Shown piece by piece: positions 44,213 to 55,904 of a DNA stretch of 55,904 bases. A model generated the notes under the pieces. It was not told the origin of the DNA. It saw nothing but the letters and a program-made list of their open reading frames with translations, and did not search any database. The stretch lies in the NCBI RefSeq assembly GCF_001632365.1, contig NW_024468609.1, positions 1-55,904 of the forward strand, read 5' to 3'. This DNA is from Laetiporus sulphureus 93-53 (Eukaryota; Basidiomycota; Agaricomycetes; Polyporales; Laetiporaceae). Within the stretch, counting starts at the first letter, position 1, and the number at the start of each line of letters is the position of its first letter. The translations under genes and the position numbers were made by a program.

Positions 44213-45894
44213 TCATTCCTCCGTACCGGGCGCGGGACCGTCGGCCGGTGCGCCACCGTTCGCGGCATGCTCGGCCTCGTGCTCGCGCGAGTCCTCTGAA
44301 AGCCGCATCGCGCGCAGGTCTGCGTCGACACCATTCGTCGTTGGGCTGAGTGAGCCGCTGGAGGTTTCCGACTTACGCGGGGCACGGCCGCGCGAGCGAG
44401 ACACGCGCTGCCAGAGCTTGTTGAGCCCATGCGCGGCCTGCTCGCGTTCCTTTGAGGCAGAGCGGGACCGTGAGCGCGACTGGAAGATGTTGCCCGAGCC
44501 ACCACGGCCGGTGGATTCTGCGTGCTGGTGCACGGCTGTGGCTGATTCGGCGTCGTCGTTGGGGAGGAGGGAGAAGGAGGTGGAATGAAGGTGTGAATGC
44601 TCGGGAGGCGTTGGTGGGCCATGCTGGAGGGCGGTGATGTTGGCGGAACCGCCACGGCCTGTCGAGTGTCTGGTGGGGAATCAGCGATGTCAGTAACGAA
44701 GACGTCGTCGTGAGAATGGTGAAGAAATGATGTGGGTACGGCAAATTCCACCGCCGGTCAGATTATCAGAAGTTCGACTCACATGCCTTCGACGTGCGAG
44801 AGACGCGCGCGGTCGCTTTCCTCATTGTCGAGCTCGTCGATGTATTCGGCGTCATCTGGGGAGCCCTGCTGGATGTTGCCCGCGCCACCACGGCCGCTTG
44901 AGTGAAGTGGGACGGGAAGGCCCTTTGAGCGGGAGCGGGAGCGCAGGTGGAGACCGTCACGCGACTGCGAGCGTGTCTTGGACTTTGACTTTGATCTCGC
45001 GATGTTGCCTGCGCCTCCGCGGCCAGAGGAATGCTGTCATGATGCGCGAGTGAGTGAGAGGATGTGCGCAAATGGGGGTCAGAGACCTTTTTGGCCCTGG
45101 CGGCCTCTTCGCTAGCCTTGAGAACGCTGCGCTCATACTCGGCCTCTGCTTGGGCGCGTTCGTTGACGAGGGTGGTGGTTTGTGGGTGGTTCTGGTCGCG
45201 AGGGGCACGGGAGACGGCGCGAGCGATGGAGCTGGAGCGAATGTTGCCTACACCGCCACGACCTGTTGAACGAGCCTGGAGAGCAAATTTTGAGCACGCA
45301 TTGGTGGCCACAGCGTCGCTTCCAATGCTTACTCGATCAGGGGAACCCGAGGGAACAGGTTCGCGGCCGCGGACGATAGTGACGGGTTCATGACCGTCTC
45401 CTATTGAGGACTTTGGGGAGAGAGGGTAGCCGGGGGAGCCTGGCTCTTGCGAGGTACGGCGGATGTTGCCAATGCCGCCTCTTCCAGAAGATTGCTGTGT
45501 GGAGGGTAAGTGAGCTGAGCGGACGAGAAAGGGAGAACGCACAAAGTCTCTGCCGCGGGAGACGGAGCGGGCGCTGTCGGTGAGGCTGTCTGAGTCTGCC
45601 ATGGGAGTGCGGAATCAGGTCGGGTAAGTATATGTTCTCGGGAGATGATAAGAGAGAGAGATAGGGCGCACGCGGACGAGCACGGCCTGCACAGGCACGC
45701 GGCTTATCTCGAGATAACGCCCTGCCGCAAGGCTACTCACCTCCCTTCCTCAGCGATTCCACATAGTCCAGCGCAGAGTGCACGCTGTCGTCGTCGTTCC
45801 GCACCGCCGTCAGCCCCAGTCGCTCCCCCAGCATCGACGCTCGCCGTGCCCACGTCGGACGCGGTCTCTCTGGCCGGCTGTTCTCTTCATCCAT
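44213..45894 (-). CDS. DUF3602 / PAR32-family protein with six GRGG-x-GNI repeats
   Basis: Minus-strand exons are 45894-45741, 45595-45543, 45494-45333, 45275-45087, 45033-44783 and 44669-44213, all in phase, giving about 421 residues. A shorter model can start at the ATG at 45602. Six motifs are spread evenly: SGRGGIGNI, STGRGGVGNI, SSGRGGAGNI twice, STGRGGSANI and STGRGGSGNI. This repeat defines the fungal DUF3602 family. Yeast Par32 is a TORC1-dependent phosphoprotein that inhibits ammonium permeases. Between the repeats the chain is Ser/Arg rich and looks disordered, with many likely phosphorylation sites. Four introns start or end next to a repeat, so exons roughly correspond to repeat units. 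The role in nitrogen signalling is inferred from yeast only. Confidence 0.78.
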
Positions 45895-47757
45895 TCCGTG
45901 CTGCTTCCGTCGCGGTCGGCCAGCAATTCTCCAAAATGTGTCGTGTGCCGCACAGTCCAGCAGCGAGTAGGGAGGAGGAAGCAGAGTCGGATCCGGGCGT
46001 ACGCGCGCGCGCAGGTCCCTGCTGGCTTTATTCGTCGGGCTTGTGCACCGTGCCTGCGTCATGGGACTATCCTCTTCTACACGTTCGCGGCGCATACCTT
46101 TAAACCATCCAACGCCCTCTCGCGTGATTCGCCTCGCCCATTCCTCCCGGCGCACGCAGCACGCAATTAGCCTTTTGCCTGTGCCCAACGTGCGCACCCT
46201 CCCGGTCAGGTGCGCTCGGTTATTGGATATCGCGAGCGTGTACAATGCAGAAGTCCACCTACGTGATCCGTCGCTGTTTCAATTGCCCGCATGTTGTTAT
46301 ATTGCGCGAACCATGACCGTCCTGTGCACCCCCTTCTGTCCACAGATATATAGCCGGTCCTCTAGCGGCCGAACATACGCTGCACGCTAAGAGTCAGGGA
46401 GAGCGAGCATGTTGCTTCCTTCCGACTCGATGCATCACCCGAAGCGCATCCACTTCCCCGTGCGATTCGCGAACGTGTCCGGATCTTTTCCCAGACAAGG
46501 CGCGCCCACCCTCTCTCTCGGCTGTTGTAACGCTAACTCGCCGCAGAAAACTCCATGAACGGTCCGTGCGCCCATTGTCAGCCACCTGATTTCAACAGAC
46601 GTCCCATGCACGCCCACCTGACTTGATCTTTCCCCCATTCATTGCAAGCTCAATGACGCCACGCTATGCACCCGGTCCGAGGTAGCTGGAACGCGAGTCG
46701 CAGAGTGACCTGCGTCAGGACCGCGTCTGGCCGCCACCGTCCCCGATTTATTCACTCAATTTCCAAGCCGGTGGGCAAATGTTATTTTGCGTGCAGACGC
46801 AGTACTTCTTTCAGCGGTCATGCGCTGCCGCAGGAAGTGCTCTGTCTATACCATACGTTCCTCCTTGCGCAATCCGCGAACACCGTTGGTGATGCAGCAT
46901 TGTCAAGTCCGGCCGCGTCACGCAATACGGTGAGTAGATTCTCTAATGCTCTCCAAACGTCACATCTTCACATCTTCTCATGATGTGCTTTGTTGCGGCT
47001 TGTATCGCCGTGCACAAGATTTTGAATGGCTGGCACGCAGGTCGCGATTCTACCGCCGAGGCTGTGCACGCAACTTTCTCGGAACTCAACCTATACAAGG
47101 AAGGCACATGGTATCGACAGTTGAGGCTGTCCTGCCTCATCTACCGTGGCTATGTTGTGACAGACGCCACGAAGTACAAGCCTCGGCACCTGCCATCAGG
47201 GCGCTGTGAGCACTTCGGCGACGCAACGGTAAACACGTTAGATGGCATATGTTGCCCTATCGATTTTCCGACATGAGATGGCTGTTCGCTAGGATGTCGT
47301 TGAGGCCGGTAACTGCAGCGGTGGAAAATCCCTTGCTCGCCAGAGCAGGCACAACTGCCGATGCACTATGTAAGCGAGTCCGAAGCGTCACGCTTCCGGT
47401 CGCCCGACTTGCCTCCCATCCAACCTTTCAGCGAGATAAGACCAGGATGGAAGGTGTGATATGTTTCCAGTAAAAAAAAGTGCTAGTAATTTGCGCGAAT
47501 CTAGTCAAGTTGTTGTGTTGTGTTCACTTGCGTCATGTCAGATTCTGGCGTAAATGATTTTTATCTCTCTTTCCTGTCATTTGATCTGCGTCAAATCTTG
47601 TAATACATCGGCAACATCATTGCCTGTCTACATGCAAAGTTTGAAGGTGAAAAGGATGAGATCTCCGCTGTCAGTGTGCAATCGTCCGAAGGAGCTATAC
47701 TGTCCGAAGGAGCTATATATCATGGTACCTGAGGCCTGAACGACGAGCCCATGATCC
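45895..47757. other. Intergenic, no gene seen
   Basis: About 1.9 kb. A small pyrimidine-rich region precedes the DUF3602 start. Frames of 60-115 codons overlap without motifs. Confidence 0.5.
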
Positions 47758-48396
47758 AAGGCCTAGACGTCAAGATCGTTAGTTATGAGTACGAAAGAAC
47801 GAGGCAGGGGTGAGAAACGAACCAACCGCACCAACAACCAACCAATAGGTTACGAGCCGTAGAGAGTGGAGACGAGGTCGAGGGAGCAAACGAAGCGTGC
47901 AGGTTGGCCAGGGGCTAGACTCGAGGTCGTCAGTCGTCGGTATGAAATGATAAGACGGAAGAAAGAGACGAACTTGAACTGCGATCCAACCGTCGAAACA
48001 CCGACAACCAGCAAGTAGACGACGGAGTCGAGACGAGAACAAGTCGCAGACAGAGAAATAGCGGAGGACAAGAGGTAGCAGAAACAGACGCTGTGGGACG
48101 GCTCGCCGAGGCCCAGGCTACGACGTCGTTGGTCATGAGCACGAAAGACGAGACGGAGGAGAGGGACGAACCTGAATAGCCGTCCGACGGTCAAAAGCAC
48201 CTGTCTGCGCCATTAGCCGACCGATAGATAACGAACGCCGAGAACGAGAACGAGCTGCAGAACGACAAGGAGCGTGGCGATGGAGGAGGGGGAGCAGTAA
48301 CAGAAACAGACGACGCGAGACGTCTCGCCAATGCCTTTACATCAAGGTTGTCAGTTGTGAATACGAGAGGACGAGGCAGGAGGAAGAGACGAACCT
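47758..48396 (-). repeat. Degenerate tandem repeats next to the protease-like gene
   Basis: A block of about 60 bases, with GAGTACGAAAG and GAGACGAACC as landmarks, occurs four times at about 47761, 47917, 48111 and 48335. The spacers are 150-225 bases, and at least two of them are also related to each other. On the minus strand each block begins with GGTTCGT or AGTTCGT. The last block starts exactly at the stop codon of the protease-like gene. Confidence 0.6.
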
Positions 48397-50482
48397 AGTT
48401 GCCGTCGTCCCAGTAGAGAACTGCACCGGGGAACGCGGCCTTTATGACATCCCAGAGCCAGTGGACTGGCGTACCAAACGTTATGTCGGGAGAGTCGGTC
48501 GGTCCTGTTCCCCCGGTGAGGATGAGAACGAACTTGCCGTCGCCGGTGACGATACCAGAACCGGAATCCCCGCCCCTTGAGAACGGACCGGAGTCGTTGT
48601 CATAGGGGAAGACGGCACCCTCGACCGAGTTGCGGGTGCCCACGCCGAAGTAACGGCGGACATGGGACTCGAATCCGCTGAGACGGCCAATGGTGGTGAG
48701 CGTGGTGAGGCCACGTTTGATAACGTATCGAACAGGGTTGCCCTTGCGGTCCTTGCCATTGGGCTTGCCAATCTCCTCGGCAGAGAGGATGCCTCGGAGC
48801 TTGAGGAGGCGGTCGGCCGGATAGTTGAACTCGGACGGCACATCGACTCGAGGGTACATTAAGCTAACGAACTTGCCGGCCTCGATTTCGGGCCCTGGAA
48901 TATCAACAGTCAGATTGGACGCCCTTGGTGGGACGAATCAGCTCGCACCCAAGTCGAGCACGTTCCCCTTAAAGTTCTTCGAAAACTTCTTCTTGTCGAG
49001 CTTGACGACGCAGACGTCTTGGGTGTAGCTGTGGGGTGGGGTAGCGACGCTGATGGGAGGTGCCCAGACGACGTGGCCGATGATCCGGTCCTTCGTCGTC
49101 GACCACTCCTTCTTTACCTTCACGAAGAACTTCTTGAGCTCCGCAATCGCCTCTCGCGTCTTGATCAGCTGGCCTTGGGTCTCGTCCAGATCGCGTGCTG
49201 CCTGCTCAGCGTCAGGGCCACCGCCCTCCGCCCTCGTCCTGTGCAGCGTAACCCGCTTCTCTAGGACGTCGGCCGTGTTGTTCATGGTGCCAATATGGCC
49301 CTTGATGGATTCGAGGAAGTTGGTGAAAGCTCTGGTGCCCATGAGGACGACCTGCTTCTTGGGCTGGGCTTGTAGGTGTAACTAGTCGGAACTGCGCTCA
49401 TCTTGTCGATGAAAAAACGTACAGGTGATGTAGCGATATTCATTATTGCCCTCCTCCTCGGGGAAGAGGACGTGGCGGGCCGTGACGGCGTAAAGTTCGT
49501 CACCCACCTTGAAGTAAAAGCCCATCGTCCCCTGGCTCTTGAGGGTCTTGAGGCCAGCGATAGGCAGGCCGAGTGCATTAGTCACGGGATCGATGACGGC
49601 CTTCAGGGGGTCGAGATCCAAGACGGGGGCGAACAGCTCGGGACCGGCGGAGCCCCTAGCCACCGACTCACGGTAGGCAACTTCAATGTCGGTGATGCCG
49701 TGCTCCTTGAGGAGAGCGAGGATGTCCTTGGAGGAGTGATATGCGACTTCACCGGTGAGAGAGCCGGGCAAGACGCCCACCCAAATCGTGATGGGAGTGG
49801 TGACGAGTTTCCCGTACGGGGGGACCTCGAAATCCTCATCCTCGACGTCCTCGGCCTTCCCGTCGTCGTCCTTCTCCCCGTCTTCCTCGTCCTCCTCGGC
49901 GTCCACGTCTTCCTCGACATCCTCGACCCAGCGGAAACGAGCAAGGTCGACGGATGAAAGCTGGATGTCGCGCTCGCCGAGGAGTTCGACAATCTTGAAA
50001 CGAATATCAGTCCGCAGGTTGCTGCGCTTCGAGAAAGTCACGACGAACCTTGGAACGAATGGTGTCCCATAGATTATTCTTGCCGAGCTTGTCGTGCTCG
50101 TGCTCGTAGACTGGAAGATGCTCCATGCGACGAGCGTCTTGCTCTGGCCCCGAGGGCGCTGTGAAAATGTCCTTGGACGTTCGGAAGATCAGCTTGGGAC
50201 CCAGGCATCTGGGACCCCGGATGCCAAAGTAATAGAGGTGGGCCTCGAGATGGGAGACATCGTAGGGAGAGGACTGGAGGGAAGAAACACTGGAGGAGTA
50301 GTGGTCCGAGTCGCTGTCTTCGGACGAGGGGCCGCTGGCGTACGCGGCGCCCTCCCTGTCGAACGCTTCGGACTGGACGTGAAGCTCCCAGGTATCATCC
50401 GCTAGAAAAGTATGCGAGCGGGTCAGTATAGAAGAAGACCGATAAAACGTAAGAGAACTCGCTTGGGGGGGGTTTCGGACAT
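48395..50482 (-). CDS. Trypsin-like serine peptidase-fold protein, Agaricomycete family
   Basis: Proposed minus-strand exons are 50482-50449, 50401-50049, 49993-49423, 49368-48949 and 48894-48395, about 625 residues. The last four joins are well supported by phase. The first exon boundary is unsure because a C8 run follows MSET. Candidate catalytic residues of a chymotrypsin fold are His in AVTARHVLF (about 304), Asp in DVCVVKLD (about 443) and Ser in GGDSGSG (about 570). The central region (about 320-440) holds a coiled-coil-like helix, with MNNTADVLEKRV and TREAIAELKKFF, inserted between His and Asp. An acidic Asp/Glu-rich linker follows SSVDLARFRW. There is no signal peptide, so an intracellular role is likely. 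The family is common in mushrooms and its substrates are unknown to me. Confidence 0.72.
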
Positions 50483-51087
50483 AGTGCTGAGAGTAGTTGG
50501 CTGAAGGTTAAACCGCGGTGCGCGGTCAAAATGATCGACGCTCACGTGCGCTTCTGCGTCGTGGCAAAAACTCATTTTCCCTCATGGAGGTAAATTCATT
50601 TCATAAAGGCAAGACACAAGTTAACATTTACCACACATATTGCGCTTGTCACACGGCATCTAAGGCGAGCAAGGGGTCTGCCACCAAGGGCGGCACTTCT
50701 CGAGTATTATAACGGTTAAGGACATTATTGCATCGGAACGCTGGTCTATATTCTCGATGTAATGTTCGCTGAGAAGAATTTATTGACATCGTATGAAAAG
50801 TGTTGGCATACGCGAACGTGAGAATTGCTATGACAAGAAATAACGAGCGCGAGCGAGATCGACTCAAGGGCCACATCAGCGAGGTCTCCGATCCGTATTG
50901 CTCATAACCTCTCCGCTCTCCCCGAAGCTGCCATCGTCTCGCTTGCGTTTGTCTAGTAAGCATCGGCAGGCCCTTGCGCAATCTAGAAGCGTACTGACGC
51001 GCAGTTCACAGCGCGTATCACTGCAACATCGGCCAAACGCACACTTCGCACTCGTCTCCACTCCAAGGCTGCCAGCACTCAAGCAAC
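50483..51087. other. Divergent intergenic region
   Basis: About 600 bases between the protease-like gene and the phosducin-like gene. It should hold both promoters. The part before 51088 is GC-rich without a TATA box. Confidence 0.5.
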
Positions 51088-52319
51088 ATGGTTAGCACGC
51101 TTACCGCTCTCCGAGCTCGCATACGTAGTTAATCCCTCCAGCACTCTAGAACGGCGACATCGAGGAGCTCGTACTTTCCGGGAAGCTCTTCAACCCTCCC
51201 TCGCGTTCCTCCTCCCCCCAACGTTCTCGTTCGCCCTCTCCCATCCCTGCGCAATGGCCCGATGCAGACGCAGAGTACGAATACGACTCGGACGCGGAGC
51301 GGCGGCGCGCAATCGATTCCCAGGTCGCGTCCCATCAGCAGACGCAGGACTCGATCGGTATGGGCCCGGGGCGTACTGGCGTAAAGGGAGTCATCCGCGA
51401 CCATGCTGAGGCGGCTGCGATTGCACGCGCGAAGCGGGCGGAGGAGATCAACGAGCTGAACCGCGCGATGGGGAAGGCGAGTCTTGGGGGGAAGACGTGG
51501 GCGGAAGAGGAGAGGGAGCGGTTGATGGAGAAGGAGAGGCTGGAAGGCAAGGCGGAGAGCTTGATTGAGGGACGCGCATCCCGCAAGGGTCACTTTGGAC
51601 ACCTCATGGAGGTGGGCGTGCGCAGCTACGTGCAGGCGGTCGAGGAGGATAGCAGTGTGTGGGTGTTGGTCCACATATACGATCCGGTGAGTCTACACAT
51701 TCGGCTGGTACTACTATCACATTGTTGATTGACTACGCCAGTCGCTCGACCGATGTGCATCCCTCGATGATACCCTGTCCCGCCTCGCGCGCATATACCC
51801 ATCGACAAAGTTCCTCCGCGCACGAGCAGGTGCCATAGGCTTCGCTACCACGAAGGGCTCCTCCGCTCGTCCAAGTCGTCTCGCGCCATTCCCAATGACC
51901 CGACGACCATCGCGGCAGATCGTCATCCCTGGGCGGGGCGGTGTGGATGCGGAGGATGACCCCTATGGAGACGCCGATGTGGAGGAGGAGGACGAAGACG
52001 AAGAAGCGGAGGACGGCGAGGGGTGGGAGGACGACGCGGTGGACACGGACGTCCTTCCGACGCTGCTCGCGTATCGCGGCGGGCGACTGGAGCATACGTG
52101 GGTGCGAGTGGACTGGGAGGCCAAGATGGGCATAGAGGAACTACTCCACAGGTGCGCCGCATTATTACATCTGAGCGAACAGATTCATGGACGGCGGTCC
52201 GTAGGTATCGAATATTGCGTGATGCAGAGACGAGGATCGCGCAGCATGTTCCTGACCTTGACGGCGATGAGCTGGACGATGGAGAGTTGGTGTTTGGCGG
52301 GAGCGACGACGAGACATGA
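51088..52319 (+). CDS. Phosducin-like protein (PhLP1/Bdm-1 type)
   Basis: Exons 51088-51090, 51150-51686, 51742-52151 and 52205-52319 give 354 residues. The first exon is just the ATG, followed by a 59-nt intron, then NGDIEELVLSGKLFNPP. TGVKGVIRDH resembles the TGPKGVI helix of phosducin and PhLP1. The thioredoxin-like domain follows: HFGHLMEVGVRSYVQAVEE, WVLVHIYDP, SLDRCASLDDTLSRLARIYPSTKFLRARAGAIGF, DVLPTLLAYRGGRLEHTWVRVDWEA. A long acidic insert sits between FATTKG and VDTDVLPTLL. The redox CxxC is absent, as in all phosducins. PhLP1 works with the CCT chaperonin to assemble G-protein beta-gamma dimers, and in fungi it supports growth and virulence signalling. All splices are in phase. Confidence 0.85.
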
Positions 52320-53001
52320 CGCGTCAGAACGAAATATAGTATGACCCTTGCAATCCTCATCTCGGACAATCTCATGTGGAAACCTGTTTAGTGCTTCCAT
52401 TCTACAATATAGGACTGGTCATGGTGCATCCCCCGCTGTTCGTTGTCTATCCCTATGCCATGCAAGTCCAGCTACATCCGATGACGCCGAAGTATGGAGC
52501 CTGTCATCGCTGATGGCGGAGCGCGACGGCAGCGTATCTGTGAGTAGAGCCATTCGGCATAGCGGCGCGTCGGTCAAGTTTGTATCAATCTACGCAATGT
52601 GCCCGACTCCGTGCCTTGTACCTCGCCCCTGATCTTAGAATCTGTGATGCAGGATATTAAGGGCAGTATCGTCTCCCCGAAGGGCACAGATAAACATCCG
52701 TTGCGCGCGACGCGTATCTCACGTGCGTTACGTACAATCATCGCGACGCGATAAGAACAGTGGCTTAGGCTTCGCTTGCGACTTATCTATGGGCGTTGGG
52801 ATGTCCTTGGGCGAGATGCTACGAGGCTATCATTATCTACGCGCGCACGGACACCCGCTGGAGATTTTTCAGGGGAGTTGCAAATTGTCCTCTTTCGAAT
52901 CACCATTACTCGCGGTGCGCTCCTCCTCCTGTTCCTGACGACCCGAGCCCGTCCTGCTCTTTCTCGCGCAGCACTTTGTCTAGCTGTTCATTCTCACCGC
53001 C
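52320..53001. other. Intergenic, promoter of the permease gene
   Basis: About 680 bases. The last 100 are pyrimidine-rich, a common feature of strong fungal promoters. No TATA box was seen. Confidence 0.45.
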
Positions 53002-55409
53002 ATGTCGTCGAGCTCAATCATCAAGGAACAGCCCGAGCCGGTGCCCGAACCAGAACCGACTCACACGCGCCGGTCCATATCCCAGGTCGTGCACGCGCAC
53101 ACGACACCTCTTTACGAGAAGGTGACAACGAAGCACGGATGGGTCGGCGAGTACGACTATGTGTGGCTGTGCACGCCAACGTTGCCGTTTACAATCCCTG
53201 GTCTTGGAGGAAAGGACAAGCAGCGCCGGACGGGCCCGCCATTCTACGCGCTCGAGAGCGAGCTGCCCATTTTGCTGGCAATGACGAGCGGCCTGCAGCA
53301 TGCATTGGCCATGCTCGCTGGCCTTATTACTCCTCCAATCATCTTTGCGGGCACGTTGAACTTGGATAGCGAAATGTCATCGTATATGATTTCCGCGTCA
53401 TTGATCGGATGCGGTGAGTGCTTGTTTTGCGTGCGTCGCGGGCTTTTTCCGTGGCTCATTTTGATGCAGGGATTCTTAGCCTTGTTCAGATGTCTCGCAT
53501 ACACCTCTTCAAGAACTTCTACCTTGGAACGGGCCTGCTCTCTGTCGTCGGAACGAGTTTTGCTACGCTAAGCACTGCAGACGCCGTGTGTACTTCTCGA
53601 AGCCAATTTAGTCTTTCCGTGATCCGTTTCTCAATTGCATCGCAGATCTTTGACACAATGTATAGCAACGGCAAGTGTCCGACGAGTGTTGCTGCAGATG
53701 GAACGGTCACAAAGCTCGCATGTCCCGATGCATATGGATATGTACTTGGTCAGTGCCCTTCGATCTGACGGCTCATACATGCTCATATGTGGGTGTATAG
53801 GAACATCCCTCATATGTTCATTCCTCGAGATTTTCATGTCCTTTATCCCGCCCCGCACGCTGAAGCGCATTTTCCCTCCCATGGTTACAGGTACGTTCCG
53901 TGCATGACAGCAACATTTTTTCTATTGACAGTAGAACGTTGTCTGTAGGCACGGTTATTCTTATGATCGGCGCCAGCCTCGTCGGCTCATCTGGCATCCC
54001 GGACTGGGGAGGAGGGTCGAATTGCGAGAGCCGTCCGACCTCGGGAGACTACATGTATTGTCCAAGCAACGACGCCCCACGGCCTGCCTTGTGAGTTTCC
54101 CTTCTGCGCCCTCTGCACGTGCGAATGCTAACAATGCTCCTCAACACTCGCAGATGGGGTTCGCCAGATATGATCGGCCTCGGCTTCCTCTCGTTTATTA
54201 GCATCATCCTAACCGAGCTCTTTGGCTCGCCCTTCCTCAAGAACATCTCCATCATTGTCGGCCTCGCTGTGGGATGCATTGTCGCCGGCGCGGTGGGCTA
54301 TATCGACGGCAGCAGTATTTCCTCTGCACCAGCGATTACGTTCTTGTGGTAAGACGATCGTGCTCTATAGCTGTGCAGGACGCTTACCGGTGATCAGGGT
54401 CCATACTTTCAAGATCAGAGTTTATCCGCCTGCTATCCTGCCCATGTTGGCAGTTTACAGTGAGTCGCCAATCGTTGTCTATAGTAGGGTTTAATGGACC
54501 AACCCTTGTAAAGTTTCCGTGGCGATGGAGGCGATTGGAGATATCACAGCATCTGCGGAGGTATCACGCGTCGCTGTCGATGGAGAGGAGTTTGACTCGC
54601 GGATACAAGGCGGCGTTCTGGTGCGACTCATCTCTTCGTGTTGGATGCCTGTGTAGCTGACATGGTCTGGCAGAGTGATGGTGTGGGCGGGTTCATCTCT
54701 GCGCTGTTCACGGTAGCGCCGCTGTCGCTCTTTGCTCAGGTGAGTACAATAGTGACTCATAATCTAGAAGCAGGACGAACCGTTTCTGCCCAGAATAATG
54801 GTGTCATCGCTGTCACGCGTTGTGCGAATCGTACCGCGGGGAGATGGTGCTGCTTCTTCCTGATCCTCTTCGGTGTCTTAGGCAAGATCTCGGGTGTCTT
54901 CCTCTCCAGTATGTGCTGCGTCTCATTGCTGTTCGTGTGTGCGACTCACAAATCCCTTGGTTACTTAGTACCGAATCCGGTCCTGGGCGGCGTGACGACC
55001 TTCTTGTTTTCAAGCGTCGCTGTTTCGGGCCTTCGCGTCCTCGCATACACCAGATTCACTCGTCGCGATCGTTTCGTCCTTGCCGCGTCGCTCTCCTTCG
55101 GCATCGCAGACCTGCTTGTGCCCGACTTCTTCACTTACCTGTTCGACGGTGTCAAGAACCCAAGCAGCGGCCTGGAGGGCTTACTTGACTCGATTGAGAT
55201 CGTGTTGACAACACCCTGTACGTCAACTTGACCTTTTCATCTTGACTCCTCCACTTGCTGAATTCGCTGCAGTCCTTGTGTCGGGTATCACCGCACTCGT
55301 GTTAAACCTTATCCTGCCAACGGATGACATGCAAGTCGACGATGACGATGACCATGCCGAAATTGTTGATGTTGAGGTGGATGGTCATGAGATGAAGGGC
55401 ACTCATTAG
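53002..55409 (+). CDS. Xanthine/uric acid permease, NCS2 (NAT) family, UapA/UapC-like
   Basis: Twelve exons give 597 residues: 53002-53413, 53470-53585, 53646-53748, 53801-53890, 53949-54090, 54154-54348, 54398-54459, 54514-54620, 54674-54739, 54794-54908, 54969-55217, 55273-55409. The protein is a plasma-membrane proton symporter for purines. A hydrophilic N-terminus with WLCTPTLPF leads into about 12-14 membrane helices. The NAT signature QNNGVIAVTRCANRTAGRW (about 431-449) starts at an exon junction and fits UapA/UapC and plant members. FAQ at the end of exon 9 and NNG at the start of exon 10 join exactly. TSADVS-type TM8 features appear as AMEAIGDITASAEVS. The acidic C-terminus, with DDDDDHAEIVD, is cytosolic. 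Uptake of uric acid or xanthine as nitrogen source is inferred. Confidence 0.9.
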
Positions 55410-55904
55410 CAGATGAGCCGGCACTGCGGAACCTTCATAACTAGTTACCATATTGACATAAGCAGTGATAATGAAGAATAAGAGCACCAGCAGTGTCCTG
55501 GATGATTTGAAATCTTAGTGGGCAACGTTTCAGAGCAGTATTCCCAGTGCAACCCACGGACCTTTATGAATCTCTGACTTAGTACATCGACTTGGGCATA
55601 AAAACGAAAGATAATTGTGAGGTGAAGGGATGCTACAGATCATCGTTGAACGTGATAATAAGCATTCTATGTAGGTTGTGATAACAGAAGCCAAGACTGA
55701 TAAAGCGAGAATAATAAATGGCACGATACGTTTGTTTGCTTCCGGAAGGGGGTTATATGGCCACAACAAAAGCAAGATGGTCACAATCAGAGTGCAAAAA
55801 TCAGCGGAAGCTGTGAAAAAATGCGGGAAGTGCTCGTGGTTAATGTCAAGTTGGGTTAAAATGGTCCAGGAAAGCAAATCACTTGTGGTTATTGTTTACG
55901 GGTC
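55410..55904. other. 3' flank of the permease gene
   Basis: About 500 AT-rich bases to the window end. A 115-codon minus-strand frame (55530-55877) is hydrophobic but has no motif. Confidence 0.5.

Noticed and set aside
48938..50482. Possible frameshift in the protease-like gene near 50045
   Set aside because: A 55-nt GTTCGT...TTCAAG intron with a CTGAT branch site joins the two frames in phase, so no mutation is needed.
1..55904. tRNA genes and CRISPR arrays
   Set aside because: I found no A-box/B-box pair with a cloverleaf and no regularly spaced identical repeats.

Overview
The window looks like nuclear DNA of a filamentous basidiomycete, probably an Agaricomycete and perhaps a polypore. 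Genes are cut by many short GT-AG introns of about 50-65 nt, often with CTRAY-like branch points. Several families typical of mushroom-forming fungi occur: a Laetiporus-type pore-forming lectin, an expanded F-box family, an Agaricomycete serine-protease-like family and chromodomain Ty3/Gypsy elements. No homology search was run. Gene models rest on reading frames, splice phases and family motifs.

Layout. 1-6948: a Ty3/Gypsy chromovirus without its 5' LTR, with intact gag, a likely -1 frameshift heptamer, a pol broken by three TGA codons and one homopolymer shift, and a dUTPase fused after the chromodomain. 7270-8154: a decayed inositol monophosphatase gene (minus). 8957-10182: a four-exon pore-forming beta-trefoil lectin. 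11335-11976: a small single-pass membrane protein (minus). 13529-20278: three F-box genes. 22157-25593: an 18-exon acyl-CoA synthetase with a C-terminal AKL peroxisomal signal. 25594-28660: gene-poor, with an AT-rich island. 28661-30136: fourth F-box gene. 30553-33313: an FHA, coiled-coil, tail-anchored protein of the SLMAP/Far10 type. 33856-35335 and 37604-39062: fifth and sixth F-box genes. 39426-41025: a compact LTR-Gag-LTR element with a 5-bp target duplication and almost identical LTRs. 41400-42640: an AT-rich segment between diverged inverted repeats. 43712-45894: a gene with six GRGG-x-GNI repeats (DUF3602/PAR32 family). 47758-48396: degenerate tandem repeats abutting a serine-protease-like gene (48395-50482, minus). 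51088-52319: a phosducin-like protein. 53002-55409: a UapA/UapC-type purine permease with 12 exons.

The genes do not form one pathway. The most coherent group is the set of six F-box paralogues. All share one phase-0 intron just before or after a conserved Trp-ending segment and a C-terminal signature (P-[ST]-[LV]-[RQK]-Y, then W-[WF]-[RKA]-[VIM]). They are interspersed with conserved single-copy-looking genes and retroelements, as expected of a lineage-specific, rapidly evolving substrate-receptor family. The other notable items are the dUTPase-bearing retroelement and the 1.6-kb Gag-only element, which looks recently mobile.
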